Positions 42,429-52,265 of a DNA stretch of 64,000 nucleotides are shown here, one piece after another (position 1 is the stretch's first letter; each line of letters begins with the position of its first letter). The stretch is from Bdellovibrio sp. SKB1291214 (lineage in GTDB: Bacteria; Bdellovibrionota; Bdellovibrionia; Bdellovibrionales; Bdellovibrionaceae). A program made the position numbers and the translations under genes. The DNA lies in contig NZ_CP106855.1 of the NCBI RefSeq assembly GCF_002209355.2, forward strand, positions 1,178,001-1,242,000, given 5' to 3'. The notes beneath the pieces are model-generated. The model saw nothing but the letters and a program-made list of their open reading frames with translations. It did not search any database and was not told the DNA's origin.

Positions 42429-44561
42429 ATGAAATCGCTTTCTAAATCGAATCTCTTGCTAGCCGCTGTTTTCTTAGCCGCTGGCTGCAAAAGCTCCTCA
42501 CTTCAGAAGGAGCTGAATTCCATGTCTACAAATCAACAACAAGATCCGTATTTGTGGCTTGAAGACGTTGAAGGCACAAAACCGTTGGAATTCGCTAAGA
42601 GTGAAAATGCACTGACGGTGACCCATTTTAAGAGCAATCCACTTTTCAAAACCATCGAAGCTGAGAATCGTAAAATCTTCTTTGCGAAAGACCGTGTTCC
42701 CGGTGTGACTTTGGTCAATGGAGAGCTTTTCAACTTTTGGCAAGATGAAAAGCACGTTCGCGGTCTATGGCGAAAAACTTCAATCGAAAGCTATCAAAGC
42801 CCAAATCCAAAATGGGAAGTCATATTGGATTTAGACAACCTCGCAAAATCCGAAAATGAAAATTGGGTTTGGAAAGGATCTTCTTTCCGCAGACCGAAAT
42901 ATGATCGCGCTTTGGTTTACCTTTCCCGAGGTGGGAAAGATGCCTCGGTCGTGCGCGAATTCGATATGACAACAAAGTCTTTCGTTAAAGACGGCTTCAT
43001 CATTCCCGAAGCCAAAACAAATGCTTCTTGGAAAGATGACGATACGATTTTTGTGGGGACCGACTGGGGCCCAGGGTCTTTAACAACGTCCGGGTATCCT
43101 CGCATCGTAAAAAAATGGAAGCGTGGAACCTCCCTATCCTCAGCCGAAACCTTATTCGAAGCTAATACAACGGATATGTCTGCCTACTCGTACACGTTGT
43201 ACGACGATAACAAACCGTTCTATTTCCGCTCTATCCGCAAAGGATTCTATGCATCGAAAGTTTGGTTTGATGACTCGTCCGGAAAATCAATTTTAATTCC
43301 TAAACCTGACGATGCGGACCTCTACTCTCTTTTCAAAGGGCAATTACTCATCGAGCTTCGCTCTGCCTTCAAAGGCTTCAAAGCAGGCAGCTTGGTCGCT
43401 TTACCACTTAACAGCCTTGAAAAAGGCGAAGCAGCCCTTGATCAACTTCATTTGGTATTTGCGCCGACAGAGAAACGCTTTCTTCAGGGTGGCAGTCAAA
43501 CCAGAAACCATCTGATTTTAGATATATCTGACAACGTTCTTAGCCGAATGGAAAAACTAACCTTCACTCCACCAAACATTTGGAAATCAGAACCGATTCC
43601 TTTGGGAGTAAACGGAATGGCATCTTGCTATGATGCTGATCCCTACTCTGATAAGTATCTTGCCACATACACGGATTTCTTGACTCCAACGTCGACCTAC
43701 ATAGGCGATGCAACGGATCCAAAAAATCAGTTTAAAATGTTGAAGCAAGCCTCTAAACGTTTCGATGCTTCAAACTTAACAACATCACGCTTTGAAGCCA
43801 TCAGCAAAGACGGAACCAAGATTCCCTACTTTGTCGTTCACAAAAAAGACATCAAGCTTGATGGCAAAAATCCAACTTTGCAGTATGGGTACGGTGGATT
43901 CCAAGTATCGATGACACCAAGTTATCTGGGAGCTTTGGGAAAAACGTGGGTTGAAAAGGGTGGAGTTTACGTACTGACAAATCTTCGCGGTGGCGGAGAA
44001 TTCGGTCCTGAATGGCATCATGCTGTGATCAAAGAAAATCGCTATAAGGTGTACGAAGACAACATCGCAATCTCTGAAGATTTAATTGCTCGCGGGATAA
44101 CCTCCCCTGAACACTTAGCGATTTCCGGAGGCTCTAATGGCGGCCTGCTTGTCGGCGCGACTGTGACTTTACGTCCTGATTTATACAAGGCTGCGATCAT
44201 TGGCGTCCCTCTGTTAGACATGCTTCGCTATCACAAGCTATTGGCAGGTGCGAGTTGGATGGACGAATACGGAAATCCAGATGACCCAGAAATGCGTGAA
44301 GCGATTCTAAAATATTCGCCTTATCAAAAACTAAGTCCCGCAGCGAAGTATCCAGAAGTGCTTGTGATGACGAGTACAAAAGATGACCGGGTTCATCCAG
44401 GTCACGCCCGTAAATTTGTGGCTCGCATGAAGGAACAAAAACATCCAGTATACTATTATGAAAATATAGAAGGCGGCCACGCCGGGAATGCGAACATCGA
44501 ACAGAGCATTCTGTGGGAGTCTTTAAAGATTACGTACCTTTGGGAAAAACTAAAGAACTAG
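42429..44561 (+). CDS. Prolyl oligopeptidase family lipoprotein (S9A)
   Basis: 710 residues; lipobox LAAGC (Cys19). Beta-propeller part DPYLWLEDVEGTKPLEFAK (from about 38) then the alpha/beta-hydrolase: nucleophile Ser569 in ISGGSNGGLLVGA, acid Asp652/653 in STKDDRVHPGH, His684 in EGGHAG. Cleaves short peptides after Pro. The lipid anchor places it in the periplasm or on the outer membrane, whereas most homologues are soluble. Confidence 0.93.
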   Translation: MKSLSKSNLLLAAVFLAAGCKSSSLQKELNSMSTNQQQDPYLWLEDVEGTKPLEFAKSENALTVTHFKSNPLFKTIEAENRKIFFAKDRVPGVTLVNGELFNFWQDEKHVRGLWRKTSIESYQSPNPKWEVILDLDNLAKSENENWVWKGSSFRRPKYDRALVYLSRGGKDASVVREFDMTTKSFVKDGFIIPEAKTNASWKDDDTIFVGTDWGPGSLTTSGYPRIVKKWKRGTSLSSAETLFEANTTDMSAYSYTLYDDNKPFYFRSIRKGFYASKVWFDDSSGKSILIPKPDDADLYSLFKGQLLIELRSAFKGFKAGSLVALPLNSLEKGEAALDQLHLVFAPTEKRFLQGGSQTRNHLILDISDNVLSRMEKLTFTPPNIWKSEPIPLGVNGMASCYDADPYSDKYLATYTDFLTPTSTYIGDATDPKNQFKMLKQASKRFDASNLTTSRFEAISKDGTKIPYFVVHKKDIKLDGKNPTLQYGYGGFQVSMTPSYLGALGKTWVEKGGVYVLTNLRGGGEFGPEWHHAVIKENRYKVYEDNIAISEDLIARGITSPEHLAISGGSNGGLLVGATVTLRPDLYKAAIIGVPLLDMLRYHKLLAGASWMDEYGNPDDPEMREAILKYSPYQKLSPAAKYPEVLVMTSTKDDRVHPGHARKFVARMKEQKHPVYYYENIEGGHAGNANIEQSILWESLKITYLWEKLKN

Positions 44562-45031
44562 AAATAATAATTAAAGGCTGGGCGATCCCCGGCCTTGCGA
44601 TCCACCTGAAACACACATGTTGTCGTCTGATAATTCATCTGCACAGACACGCTGTAAAGCCCAGACAGCTCCATACCGACTGTACGGTCCGTGATTTCCA
44701 CCAGATCCATATTTCCAAGTTGCCCCATATATTCAATACGTACACGAGTCGCTCCTGGAGTATTTTCTGCCACGATCGGTGAGCCATGCTCGTGAGTGAC
44801 ACGGACAATTTTATCGTAAGCATCGTTTCTGATTTGCGCTTTGATTACCAAAACTTTTCCAAGTCTGCCACTTGCACCGAATAAGCTAAAGTAAGCTTCC
44901 TGAACATTGATAATTGAACAATCGCCTGCAAGCGCAACGATTCCGGTGCTGGTATCATTCACGAACCCAGCAAAAACGGGAAGACTACAAAATGTAACAA
45001 TGGAAAATACGAACGAACGGATAGTTAACTT
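44558..45031 (-). CDS. Secreted protein of unknown function
   Basis: 157 residues; signal peptide cleaved after PVFA; beta-rich mature chain (VLVIKAQIRN, VRIEYMGQLGNMDLVEI, YSVSVQMNYQTTTCVFQV) with one Cys near each end (GDCSIIN, TTCVF), an immunoglobulin-like pattern. GAGGGA before the chosen ATG. Stop overlaps that of the convergent oligopeptidase by four bases. Confidence 0.72.
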   Translation of the reverse strand, partial: KLTIRSFVFSIVTFCSLPVFAGFVNDTSTGIVALAGDCSIINVQEAYFSLFGASGRLGKVLVIKAQIRNDAYDKIVRVTHEHGSPIVAENTPGATRVRIEYMGQLGNMDLVEITDRTVGMELSGLYSVSVQMNYQTTTCVFQVDRKAGDRPAFNYYF

Positions 45032-45156
45032 CATGGATCCCTCAGTGGAAAAAGGGACATTACCATTAATCAAGAAAACGCCCCAATTACGGGCCTTTCA
45101 TTACCTATAAATAAACATTGGATCCCACAGGTTCCACGTCTGTCTGAACCAAAAAA

Positions 45157-45179
45157 AAAGGGAGCCAATGGCTCCCTTT
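45157..45179 (-). terminator. Terminator after rpsI
   Basis: Stem GGGAGCC/GGCTCCC extended by AAA/TTT, with a nine-T tail on the minus strand. Confidence 0.9.
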
Positions 45180-45212
45180 CTTGTTCTGGTCCAGATTCGG
45201 ACACTCCAAATT

Positions 45213-45611
45213 TTAACGTTTAGAGTATTGGAATCTACGACGAGCGCCGGATTTACCGTATTTTTTACGCTCAACCATACGAGGGTCACGAGTAACAAAT
45301 CCAGCTTTCTTAAGAGTTCCTTTGAACTCTGGGTTGAAAGCGATCAATGCACGAGTGATACCCAAGCGGATCGCACCAGCTTGTCCAGACTCACCACCAC
45401 CTGCAACAGTGATGTTAGCGTCGAACTTACCGATTTGGTTCAAAAGATCCAAAGGTTGAACGATAACCATGCGAGATTGCATACGGCTAAGGTAGTCTTC
45501 AGATTTTTTACCGTTGATAGTGATAGTGCCTTTACCAGGCTTCAAGAAAACACGTGCTGATGACGTTTTTCTTCTTCCAGTAGCATAAAAGAATTTTTCA
45601 GTTGCTGCCAT
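45213..45611 (-). CDS. rpsI: 30S ribosomal protein S9 (uS9)
   Basis: 132 residues. [20 protein letters not shown] at the N-terminus and the C-terminal [22 protein letters not shown] tail that reaches the P-site tRNA are diagnostic. Seventeen bases after rplM. Confidence 0.99.
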   Translation of the reverse strand: MAATEKFFYATGRRKTSSARVFLKPGKGTITINGKKSEDYLSRMQSRMVIVQPLDLLNQIGKFDANITVAGGGESGQAGAIRLGITRALIAFNPEFKGTLKKAGFVTRDPRMVERKKYGKSGARRRFQYSKR

Positions 45612-45627
45612 TTTCTATCCTCTCCAA

Positions 45628-46068
45628 TTACTTCTTAGTTGGAAGTGTTAGAAGTTCTGGTTTTTGAGCAGCGTGTGGGTGCTCAGCGCCAGTGTAAGTT
45701 TTCATCTTCATGATGATATGACGAGATAGCTTGTTTGTTGGAAGCATACCGCGAACAGCTTCGTGAATGATGAAAGTTGAATCTTTCTCTTTCGCTTGAG
45801 CTGCTGTCATTTCTTTCATTGAACCGAAGAAACGAGAGTGACGGTAGTAAGTTTTGTCATCCCATTTAGTTCCAGAAAGCTCCATCTTGTCCGTGTTGAT
45901 CACGATAACGAAGTCACCAGTGTCTACGTTCGGAGTGTAGATAGCTTTGTTTTTACCACGAAGAATAGTAGCGATGTGAGTAGCAACACGACCAACTTTT
46001 TGGTCAGCGGCATCAACGATCCACCATTTTCTTTCAACTTCTTCTGCTTTTGCATTGAAAGTTTTCAT
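45628..46068 (-). CDS. rplM: 50S ribosomal protein L13 (uL13)
   Basis: 146 residues. WWIVDAADQKVGRVATHIATILRGK and VRGMLPTNKLSRHIIMKM-type segments identify L13. First of the rplM-rpsI pair, preceded by truA on the same strand across 115 bases that may hold the leader. Confidence 0.99.
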   Translation of the reverse strand: MKTFNAKAEEVERKWWIVDAADQKVGRVATHIATILRGKNKAIYTPNVDTGDFVIVINTDKMELSGTKWDDKTYYRHSRFFGSMKEMTAAQAKEKDSTFIIHEAVRGMLPTNKLSRHIIMKMKTYTGAEHPHAAQKPELLTLPTKK

Positions 46069-46183
46069 TTGAGAGTCTCCAGTTTTCTTTTTGAATACCC
46101 GGGTTTACCGTCCGGACATTCGGCAAATATGATGTTTGAGTTTAACAACGGGCTCTTACACTATGTTTGCGGGAAGGGATGTT

Positions 46184-46975
46184 TTAAAGTTCTAGGCACC
46201 CATTGTCAAGGTCCTTGGGATAATAAACCTTCATAAGGTACAGGCCCTCAGCGGGAGCTGGCGGACCGGCTTTTTTGCGGTCCTTGGCTTCGATGATTTC
46301 CTTCATATATCCAGGACTTAGGTCCTTTTTCTCGAGCATCAAAGAGGTCCCCACAATATTGCGGACCATCTGTTTGAGGAACCCACTGCCGGTCACCGTG
46401 AACTGCAAAACCCCGGGTCTGCGCCATTCCCAGTCAGCTTTATAGATCTCGCGGATAGTGTCTTTGACCGGGGTTCCGACCGATTGAAAGCTCTTAAAAT
46501 CTTGATTTCCCAAGAGAAATTTAGAACTTGCCTGAAGGTGCTCGATATCGATGGGCATTCTTTCCCACGCTGCATAACGGGCCAGATGGGCGCTTTGACG
46601 GGGCTTATTCAACAATAGATAGCGGTAAGTTTTATGGGTCGCCGATAACGTGGAATGAAACTCCTCGGGAGCAATCCACGCCTTTTTCACCACTATCCCT
46701 GGAGGCAGCTGCGAATTTATCGCCCAACAGATATCCCATTTTTTAGCCGGGTCGATCTTACGGCTCGTGGAGAAGTGACAAACCTGATTGAGGGCATGCA
46801 CGCCCGCATCAGTTCTGCCTGATGCAAACAGCGTGATCTTTTCATTAAAGATTTTTTCCAAAGCCTTCTCGATAACCTGGGCCACAGAAACCTGATCCTC
46901 GGGCTTCTGTTTTTGCCAGCCACAGTAACCTGTGCCGTCGTATGCCACTGTGAATTTAACTTTGGTTGTTTGCAT
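46184..46975 (-). CDS. truA: tRNA pseudouridine synthase A
   Basis: 263 residues. Isomerises U38-40 of the tRNA anticodon arm. KFTVAYDGTGYCGWQKQ at the N-terminus, the catalytic Asp in FASGRTDAGVHALNQV, and the GSGFLKQMVRNIVGT block are intact. The chosen ATG gives MQTTKVKF; one six codons upstream is also possible, neither with a clear ribosome site. Confidence 0.95.
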   Translation of the reverse strand: MQTTKVKFTVAYDGTGYCGWQKQKPEDQVSVAQVIEKALEKIFNEKITLFASGRTDAGVHALNQVCHFSTSRKIDPAKKWDICWAINSQLPPGIVVKKAWIAPEEFHSTLSATHKTYRYLLLNKPRQSAHLARYAAWERMPIDIEHLQASSKFLLGNQDFKSFQSVGTPVKDTIREIYKADWEWRRPGVLQFTVTGSGFLKQMVRNIVGTSLMLEKKDLSPGYMKEIIEAKDRKKAGPPAPAEGLYLMKVYYPKDLDNGCLEL

Positions 46976-46996
46976 AGCGCGAAGGTGTAGCACACA

Positions 46997-47017
46997 AAAA
47001 GGTGCCTGGCACCTTTT
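46997..47017. repeat. REP-like palindrome upstream of truA
   Basis: AAAAGGTGCC-T-GGCACCTTTT: perfect 10-bp arms around one base. With T runs on both sides it could also act as a terminator for the envelope gene upstream. Confidence 0.75.
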
Positions 47018-47138
47018 GCTTCACCCACAGTGTCGAGAGAGGCAGATTTTTCAGGGAAAACATAACTAACGCGAGACTGACGTGCAATTGGCAAGTCGAA
47101 ACTCGCCCGTCAGCTTACGGTTTTTCACCGGCTAACGG

Positions 47139-48308
47139 TTAGTAGTCTAGAGTAAGTCCCGCTGAGATAACGTTTGAGGAGAAGTCGACGTCTTCGCTGA
47201 AGGATTTTAGGTAGCGGTATTCTAGGCTGACCCACAGATTTGTTACACCGTATTCGGAGCGAAGTGTGAAGGCTGTGTCGCGATCGATTGCACCCACGTT
47301 GATGAGTAAACCGCCGCCCCCGTATGCTGCGGGAGTTCCCACCGCATTAGTGGATTTACCGTCGTCACGATATTCGATTACAGGAATATAGGAGCCGCCG
47401 CCAATTACGTAGGGAGCTAAAATTTGACGATCCATATATTGGAATCGATAAGCAAAACCTACGTTCAAAGGAATCGCCGCAAAAGTGTACTCTTCTTTTG
47501 ATGCTTCCCCGGCTGTCGGGTCACTTCCGGATGGTCCTGATTCAGCGAAACGTCCATTTCCGTTAGCGAGCATAATGTTGATGCCTGCTTGGATCTTGAA
47601 ATTCTGGGACATTTTAAAGGGCTGCCAATCGTAATCAAACATCAGCACTGGAACTTGATCGCTATACATTTTAGCAAAGCTTGTTTCGTCTTCAGAATAA
47701 ATCTTAGGCGCATCAATGGAGCCGATACGGAAACCACCAGTTGTTTTAACTTCACCTTTGTCTTTCGTTTTATAAACGTAAGTGCCGTCTTTTTCGATAC
47801 GAATCAAACCAACAGCTGCTTGAGGGTGATGGATGTAACGAACTCCACCCGCTGCTGATTTTGCAACCACGTCGTCACTGTAAACTGGAGCTGCAGCTTT
47901 CACTGGAACTGGCGGCTCTTCTTCCAAAGGCATTTCGCTTGCGGGAATTTCATTGGATGGAGCGGCGATAACGGGTGGTTCTTCTTCCAACAAAAGATCT
48001 TCAGATTGCGATCCTGCTTCCGGTACATCTTTATTTAAATCAACTGTGCTATTCGCAGGTGGAGGTGCCACGGGCTCTCCTCCACTTTGCAGAATTTCAT
48101 TTTCGATACTTGCAGCATCGTCAGTTTCCGAAGTTAGAGGATCTGCTTGTGCTGGAGTCGCCTGATTTAACGGAGTCGCCGGAAGATCAAATTCTTCTTC
48201 TTCAACGAAAGGGGGCTCCTTAGGAGCAGAGTCTTTCGTTTGGGCGTTTGCCGTGTGAAACATTGTGACTGCAAGTAATGCAACCAAGACTAACCAAAGT
48301 GATTTCAC
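47139..48308 (-). CDS. Outer-membrane beta-barrel protein with acidic linker
   Basis: 389 residues; signal peptide cleaved after ANA. Residues about 25-140 form a Pro/Glu-rich disordered linker (EEEEF, LLLEEEPPV, PLEEEPPVPV). The C-terminal ~240 residues have alternating strands with aromatic girdles (FKIQAGINIMLANGNGRF, LNVGFAYRFQYMD, FTLRSEYGVTNLWVSLEYRY) ending GLTLDY, a terminal aromatic typical of barrels. ATGA overlap with the upstream gene. Confidence 0.8.
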   Translation of the reverse strand: MKSLWLVLVALLAVTMFHTANAQTKDSAPKEPPFVEEEEFDLPATPLNQATPAQADPLTSETDDAASIENEILQSGGEPVAPPPANSTVDLNKDVPEAGSQSEDLLLEEEPPVIAAPSNEIPASEMPLEEEPPVPVKAAAPVYSDDVVAKSAAGGVRYIHHPQAAVGLIRIEKDGTYVYKTKDKGEVKTTGGFRIGSIDAPKIYSEDETSFAKMYSDQVPVLMFDYDWQPFKMSQNFKIQAGINIMLANGNGRFAESGPSGSDPTAGEASKEEYTFAAIPLNVGFAYRFQYMDRQILAPYVIGGGSYIPVIEYRDDGKSTNAVGTPAAYGGGGLLINVGAIDRDTAFTLRSEYGVTNLWVSLEYRYLKSFSEDVDFSSNVISAGLTLDY

Positions 48309-49639
48309 AGTTCACCCCGAACATTTTGCCCCAAGATCAGGCGTCTGTACAATCCCCACAATGTCAATGCACCAAATGCCACGATCGCAAGCGCATACCA
48401 GAATCCAATTGCCACACTCATGCGCGCAAAAAATAAAAGCGGCCACAAAGCACCGCGCACCAAAACTTTCGCGGTTTCACTTTGTGAGATCAATGCTGCG
48501 TATTTTGGACTGTATTTGTAATATGTCTTTACGAAAGTTTTGCCCCATGAATAAGGCAGCAAGTATTCATTACGGAATTCGCGGAAGCTCTGAACTTCAG
48601 GTGCCATGTCACTGCCGAAGGCTGCCGTTGCGATAAAGCAGTGTTTATCATCCAAAAGACCTACAACTTTTTCTGGAGTTGTACATTGAGTCGCTGGGTC
48701 TACCGCACCAGAAGCCGCTCCCGTTGGGGTAAAAAAGTAAATGTTCCCTGTCAAATCGCGATTACCCATAATGAAGCAATAGGTTGTCCCATTGGATAAT
48801 CCCGTAATACGTTCATCGACGGTCGGCGGAGAAACCGTATTATTGATGTTCATTTCAAAAGACGGAGACTTATTAGTGATTCTAGCAACTGTCGCGGCAT
48901 CGTTTGCATCAGCAGGAATTTGAGGTTCGTAAAAAAACATCAAACTTTTATAATCCACGCCTGCAGAGCTTGTTGGATAGCTGTCAGAAATACCTAAGTT
49001 ATCCGCATAAACTTTAGAATCACCGGGGAAAGCCGTAAAATGACAAAAACCCGAGCCCGCCGCCGGGGTTTCATTTTCCGTAGGACAATCAATGTAAGTC
49101 AAATCAGCAGAATCTGCGACGGATGTTACAATATGAAAAGTAAATGTTCCAGCCGCAGATCCACTGGAAGAACCAGCCGCCGTGATGACCAAGTCAGCTG
49201 TTACATTTTGATCGCATGCTGTGCTGCCATTGCTGGATTTTGCGCAGATATCCGACCACAGGAATTTCAGCGTGACCGTTCCACTCCCCAAAGTGATCGT
49301 GGGGTATATATTATTGGAATCTAATTTTGCAGTGACATCAGAAGTATTTGCAATTGTCGACGATGTGTTCAACACAATCGTCAAATATAAGGATGGATAA
49401 ACAGCGTTCTTGTTACATACCGCCATTCCTGTCCCGCCTTGGCAAGTATCACAAGTGCTGTTGCTATCCGTACCTGAAGGACAGGTTCCCGCAAAGCCAC
49501 CATAAATGACGGGTTTAGTGGGAGTTGTCGTCGTATCAATATTCGAAACGCCACCGACCGAATTATATGTCAGTGTCGCCATCGCGAGGGATGAAATCAA
49601 AAATGTTGAAATGAATGCGGAAAGCTTCAACAGACGCAT
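48305..49639 (-). CDS. CFI-box C-terminal domain surface protein
   Basis: 444 residues; signal peptide cleaved near AMAT. Beta-rich Ser/Thr/Gly body with several Cys, an fibronectin-like ERITGLSNGTTYCFIMGNRD stretch, then the conserved DKHCFIATAAFGSDMAPEVQ and FREFRNEYLLPYSWGK segment (the 'CFI-box' tail of many exported proteins), then a membrane helix (SVAIGFWYALAIVAFGALTL) and RRL basic end. The tail probably serves sorting or anchoring. Translationally coupled to the barrel gene. Confidence 0.82.
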   Translation of the reverse strand: MRLLKLSAFISTFLISSLAMATLTYNSVGGVSNIDTTTTPTKPVIYGGFAGTCPSGTDSNSTCDTCQGGTGMAVCNKNAVYPSLYLTIVLNTSSTIANTSDVTAKLDSNNIYPTITLGSGTVTLKFLWSDICAKSSNGSTACDQNVTADLVITAAGSSSGSAAGTFTFHIVTSVADSADLTYIDCPTENETPAAGSGFCHFTAFPGDSKVYADNLGISDSYPTSSAGVDYKSLMFFYEPQIPADANDAATVARITNKSPSFEMNINNTVSPPTVDERITGLSNGTTYCFIMGNRDLTGNIYFFTPTGAASGAVDPATQCTTPEKVVGLLDDKHCFIATAAFGSDMAPEVQSFREFRNEYLLPYSWGKTFVKTYYKYSPKYAALISQSETAKVLVRGALWPLLFFARMSVAIGFWYALAIVAFGALTLWGLYRRLILGQNVRGEL

Positions 49640-49738
49640 ATATCTATCGAACCACTCGACGAGCCGTTAGTCAAAATAACCAGCCCATCCAGACCTTCGT
49701 CGGATCATTTATATACGCCTGAGATGAGTCAGGCTGGC

Positions 49739-50746
49739 TTAGAAAAAAATCTGTTCAGCGATTTGAATACCGTTTAAGGCTGCGCCCTTACGGATGTTGT
49801 CAGATACCACCCACATCATCCATAGCTTCGAATCTTCGGGATCACGATGGATGCGGCCGACATAAACCGGGTCCTTGCCGGAAACGTCGCGAGCCAGCGG
49901 ATAAACGCTTTTCTTAGGATCATCTTGCACCACGATGCCCTGATGAGATGACAACGCCTCAGTAATTGCTTCGCGAGTCGTATCATTCTTTAAAGTGACC
50001 CAAACAGATTCGCTGTGAGCATTCAATGCAGGGATACGAACTGTGAAGGCGGAAACTTTCAATTTTGGCAGACCTAAAATCTTGCGGGTTTCTTTCATGA
50101 TTTTGACTTCTTCACTGCAGAAGCCCTCGTCATTGAAAGAACCAATTTGCGGAATGCAGTTGAACAAGATTGTATGCGGGAAAGTTTTTGGCTCGTGCTT
50201 TTCTTGAGTGTGTTTGGACGTTTGCTCCATCAACTCATCGTGGCCACCCTGACCCGCACCGCTGACCGCTTGGTAAGTACTGACGCGCACTTCATCCAAA
50301 CCAAATTTTTCAGACAATGGTTTTAGCGCTACTACCAATTGGATAGTTGAGCAATTTGGATTCGCTATGATTTGTGGTTTTGAATCTTGATTCACCAAAT
50401 GGCCATTCACTTCAGGAACGATTAATACCGTGTTTGGATCCATACGGAAGGCAGCGGAGTTATCAACAGCAAAGGCACCCGCTTTAACAGCTTTCGGAGC
50501 CCACTCTGCAGAAATGTCATCACCTGAAGAGAAGAAAACAAGATCAAGACCGTCGAAGCAGCCGTCTTTCAAAACTTGGCAAGGCCACTGCTGACCTTGA
50601 AGTTCAATCTTTTTTCCGAGGGAGTTTTCAGAAGCAAAAGGGCGCAATTCCGAGATAGGAAATGCGCGCTCTTCGAGAAGTGTCATGAAAGTTTGGCCGA
50701 CCATTCCGGTCGCGCCGACGACGCCTACTTTAAGTTTTCTTTTCAT
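49739..50746 (-). CDS. asd: Aspartate-semialdehyde dehydrogenase
   Basis: 335 residues. NADPH-dependent reduction of aspartyl phosphate, second step of the diaminopimelate/threonine/methionine pathway. GVVGATGMVGQ nucleotide site, catalytic Cys132 in NPNCSTIQ, YQAVSGAGQGG, and the RIPALNAHSESVWV block with the active-site His. Overlaps pssA by 17 bases. Confidence 0.97.
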   Translation of the reverse strand: MKRKLKVGVVGATGMVGQTFMTLLEERAFPISELRPFASENSLGKKIELQGQQWPCQVLKDGCFDGLDLVFFSSGDDISAEWAPKAVKAGAFAVDNSAAFRMDPNTVLIVPEVNGHLVNQDSKPQIIANPNCSTIQLVVALKPLSEKFGLDEVRVSTYQAVSGAGQGGHDELMEQTSKHTQEKHEPKTFPHTILFNCIPQIGSFNDEGFCSEEVKIMKETRKILGLPKLKVSAFTVRIPALNAHSESVWVTLKNDTTREAITEALSSHQGIVVQDDPKKSVYPLARDVSGKDPVYVGRIHRDPEDSKLWMMWVVSDNIRKGAALNGIQIAEQIFF

Positions 50747-51590
50747 CTTTCTTGGTCTCTTCTTCTTCTAGTTCTTCGACCAAGTCACTTTCGTGAACAG
50801 ATGCGGGTGCATAAACTGATGGCTTGATCTTACGGATGTTTTTACCCAATTTGAAAACACCGAAGACTGCTCCTAAAGCTGCGTAGCCCATGAACAGCAC
50901 AAACAGCATTACTTCGGGACGAAGTGCCACAACGACCAACACGCCAACACCCAAGATCAGGTAACGGAATGGCAGACGCTCTTTCAAATCCAAATCTTTA
51001 AAGCTGCGGAAACGGAAGTTAGAAACCATCACGAGCGCAAGCAGGATGGTCATTACTAACAAGCCGTAGTTACCCATTGGTTCCAATTCCAGATCTTGGA
51101 ACGCCAAAACCGAAGAAGCTACGATACCCGCCGCCATCGGGATTGGCAGACCTTGGAAATAATTTTTCTCAACAACGTTTGCTTGAACGTTGAAACGTGC
51201 CAAACGAAGCGCTCCGCAAGCAACGAACAAGAAACAAGCAACCCATCCCAAACGACCAAATGGTTGAAGCGCCCACAAGAATAACAAAACTCCTGGAGCC
51301 ATGCCGAAGCTGACTAGGTCACACAATGAATCGTATTCTGCGCCGAATTTAGAAGTCGAACGAGTCAGGCGAGCCAAACGCCCGTCCAATTGGTCAAACA
51401 CGGCCGCAACTACGATAGCGTATGCAGCCCAAAGATAGTTTCCTTTGATGGATTGAATAACTGCGAAGAAACCAGAGAATAGGTTTCCTGTCGTCATCAA
51501 ATTTGGAAGGATATAAATGTACATGTGCATGCGCTGAGCGCGTGCTTCTTCAGTATCTAAATGCGAATTTACTGTAGTTTCGTTTGCCAT
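50730..51590 (-). CDS. pssA: CDP-diacylglycerol-serine O-phosphatidyltransferase
   Basis: 286 residues, multi-pass membrane enzyme. Carries the CDP-alcohol phosphatidyltransferase motif with D66, D69, G70, R74, G83, D87 and D91 in the required spacing. NLMTTGNLFSGFFAV is the PssA-II N-terminus. A charged tail (EEEETKKDEKKT) ends it. Makes phosphatidylserine, precursor of phosphatidylethanolamine. Nine bases after the lipid-kinase gene. Confidence 0.94.
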   Translation of the reverse strand: MANETTVNSHLDTEEARAQRMHMYIYILPNLMTTGNLFSGFFAVIQSIKGNYLWAAYAIVVAAVFDQLDGRLARLTRSTSKFGAEYDSLCDLVSFGMAPGVLLFLWALQPFGRLGWVACFLFVACGALRLARFNVQANVVEKNYFQGLPIPMAAGIVASSVLAFQDLELEPMGNYGLLVMTILLALVMVSNFRFRSFKDLDLKERLPFRYLILGVGVLVVVALRPEVMLFVLFMGYAALGAVFGVFKLGKNIRKIKPSVYAPASVHESDLVEELEEEETKKDEKKT

Positions 51591-51599
51591 GTATCGGTT

Positions 51600-52265
51600 T
51601 TAGCCGACATTGGCGAAAAATCCAAAGAAATAAAAGAGGATAGAAAGGCCCACCGCGCTCATCAAAGGCAACGTCAAGTTGTCATCAAGCTTTCCAATGG
51701 GGATTAATTCTGCGAATGCGCCCACAAGACCTGCTAACAAACTCACCACAACCACACGATCCATTAGATAATTGTGATATAGCAAATAAGCCAACGTCAG
51801 AGCCATGCATACAAAGAAAGCAGCCATAAAACCCTGAATCGATTTGTGACCAAAGATTTTATCTTTGCCATAAAGAATACCAAAGTAACTAGCGATTGGA
51901 TCCGCGAAAGCCAAGAACAACAAAGTTAAGGCAACAATAGGACGCGGGAAGATAACGTAAACAATCAGCACTCCCGATACCAAATAGGTCGTTCCCGCGA
52001 GCTTTTTTACTTCGCTTTGACGCATGATCGGTTTGAAAGCATGAACTGCGAAATCATTAAGAACTGGGTAACGGTGGCGCAAAAGATCGAAGGGAACGAA
52101 GATAAGCCAGCCGACAACCAAACAGATGAAGGAAACATTCGGTGGCAAAAACACATATGCCAAAAACATGGCGAAGACAGACGTCATATGCCAAATTTTT
52201 CGAGCATAGTGAATGTCCGAGCGTTTCTTAAGATCTACCAAATTAAAGAGTCCTTCTGTAATCAT
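51600..52265 (-). CDS. Dolichol/phytol-kinase family membrane protein
   Basis: 221 residues, about six membrane helices. Motifs of the CTP-dependent lipid kinase (Sec59/Dgk1) family: RKIWHM near the N-terminus, FADPIASYFGILYGKDKIFG, and ELIPIGKLDDNLTLPL. Substrate may be diacylglycerol or a polyprenol; its place ahead of pssA suggests phospholipid supply. Overlapping identity with CdsA-type enzymes is excluded by the DDN motif. Confidence 0.82.
   Translation of the reverse strand: MITEGLFNLVDLKKRSDIHYARKIWHMTSVFAMFLAYVFLPPNVSFICLVVGWLIFVPFDLLRHRYPVLNDFAVHAFKPIMRQSEVKKLAGTTYLVSGVLIVYVIFPRPIVALTLLFLAFADPIASYFGILYGKDKIFGHKSIQGFMAAFFVCMALTLAYLLYHNYLMDRVVVVSLLAGLVGAFAELIPIGKLDDNLTLPLMSAVGLSILFYFFGFFANVG

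Noticed and set aside
46630-46645. GCCGATAA inside truA
   Set aside because: Coding sequence, antisense to the gene, no downstream start.
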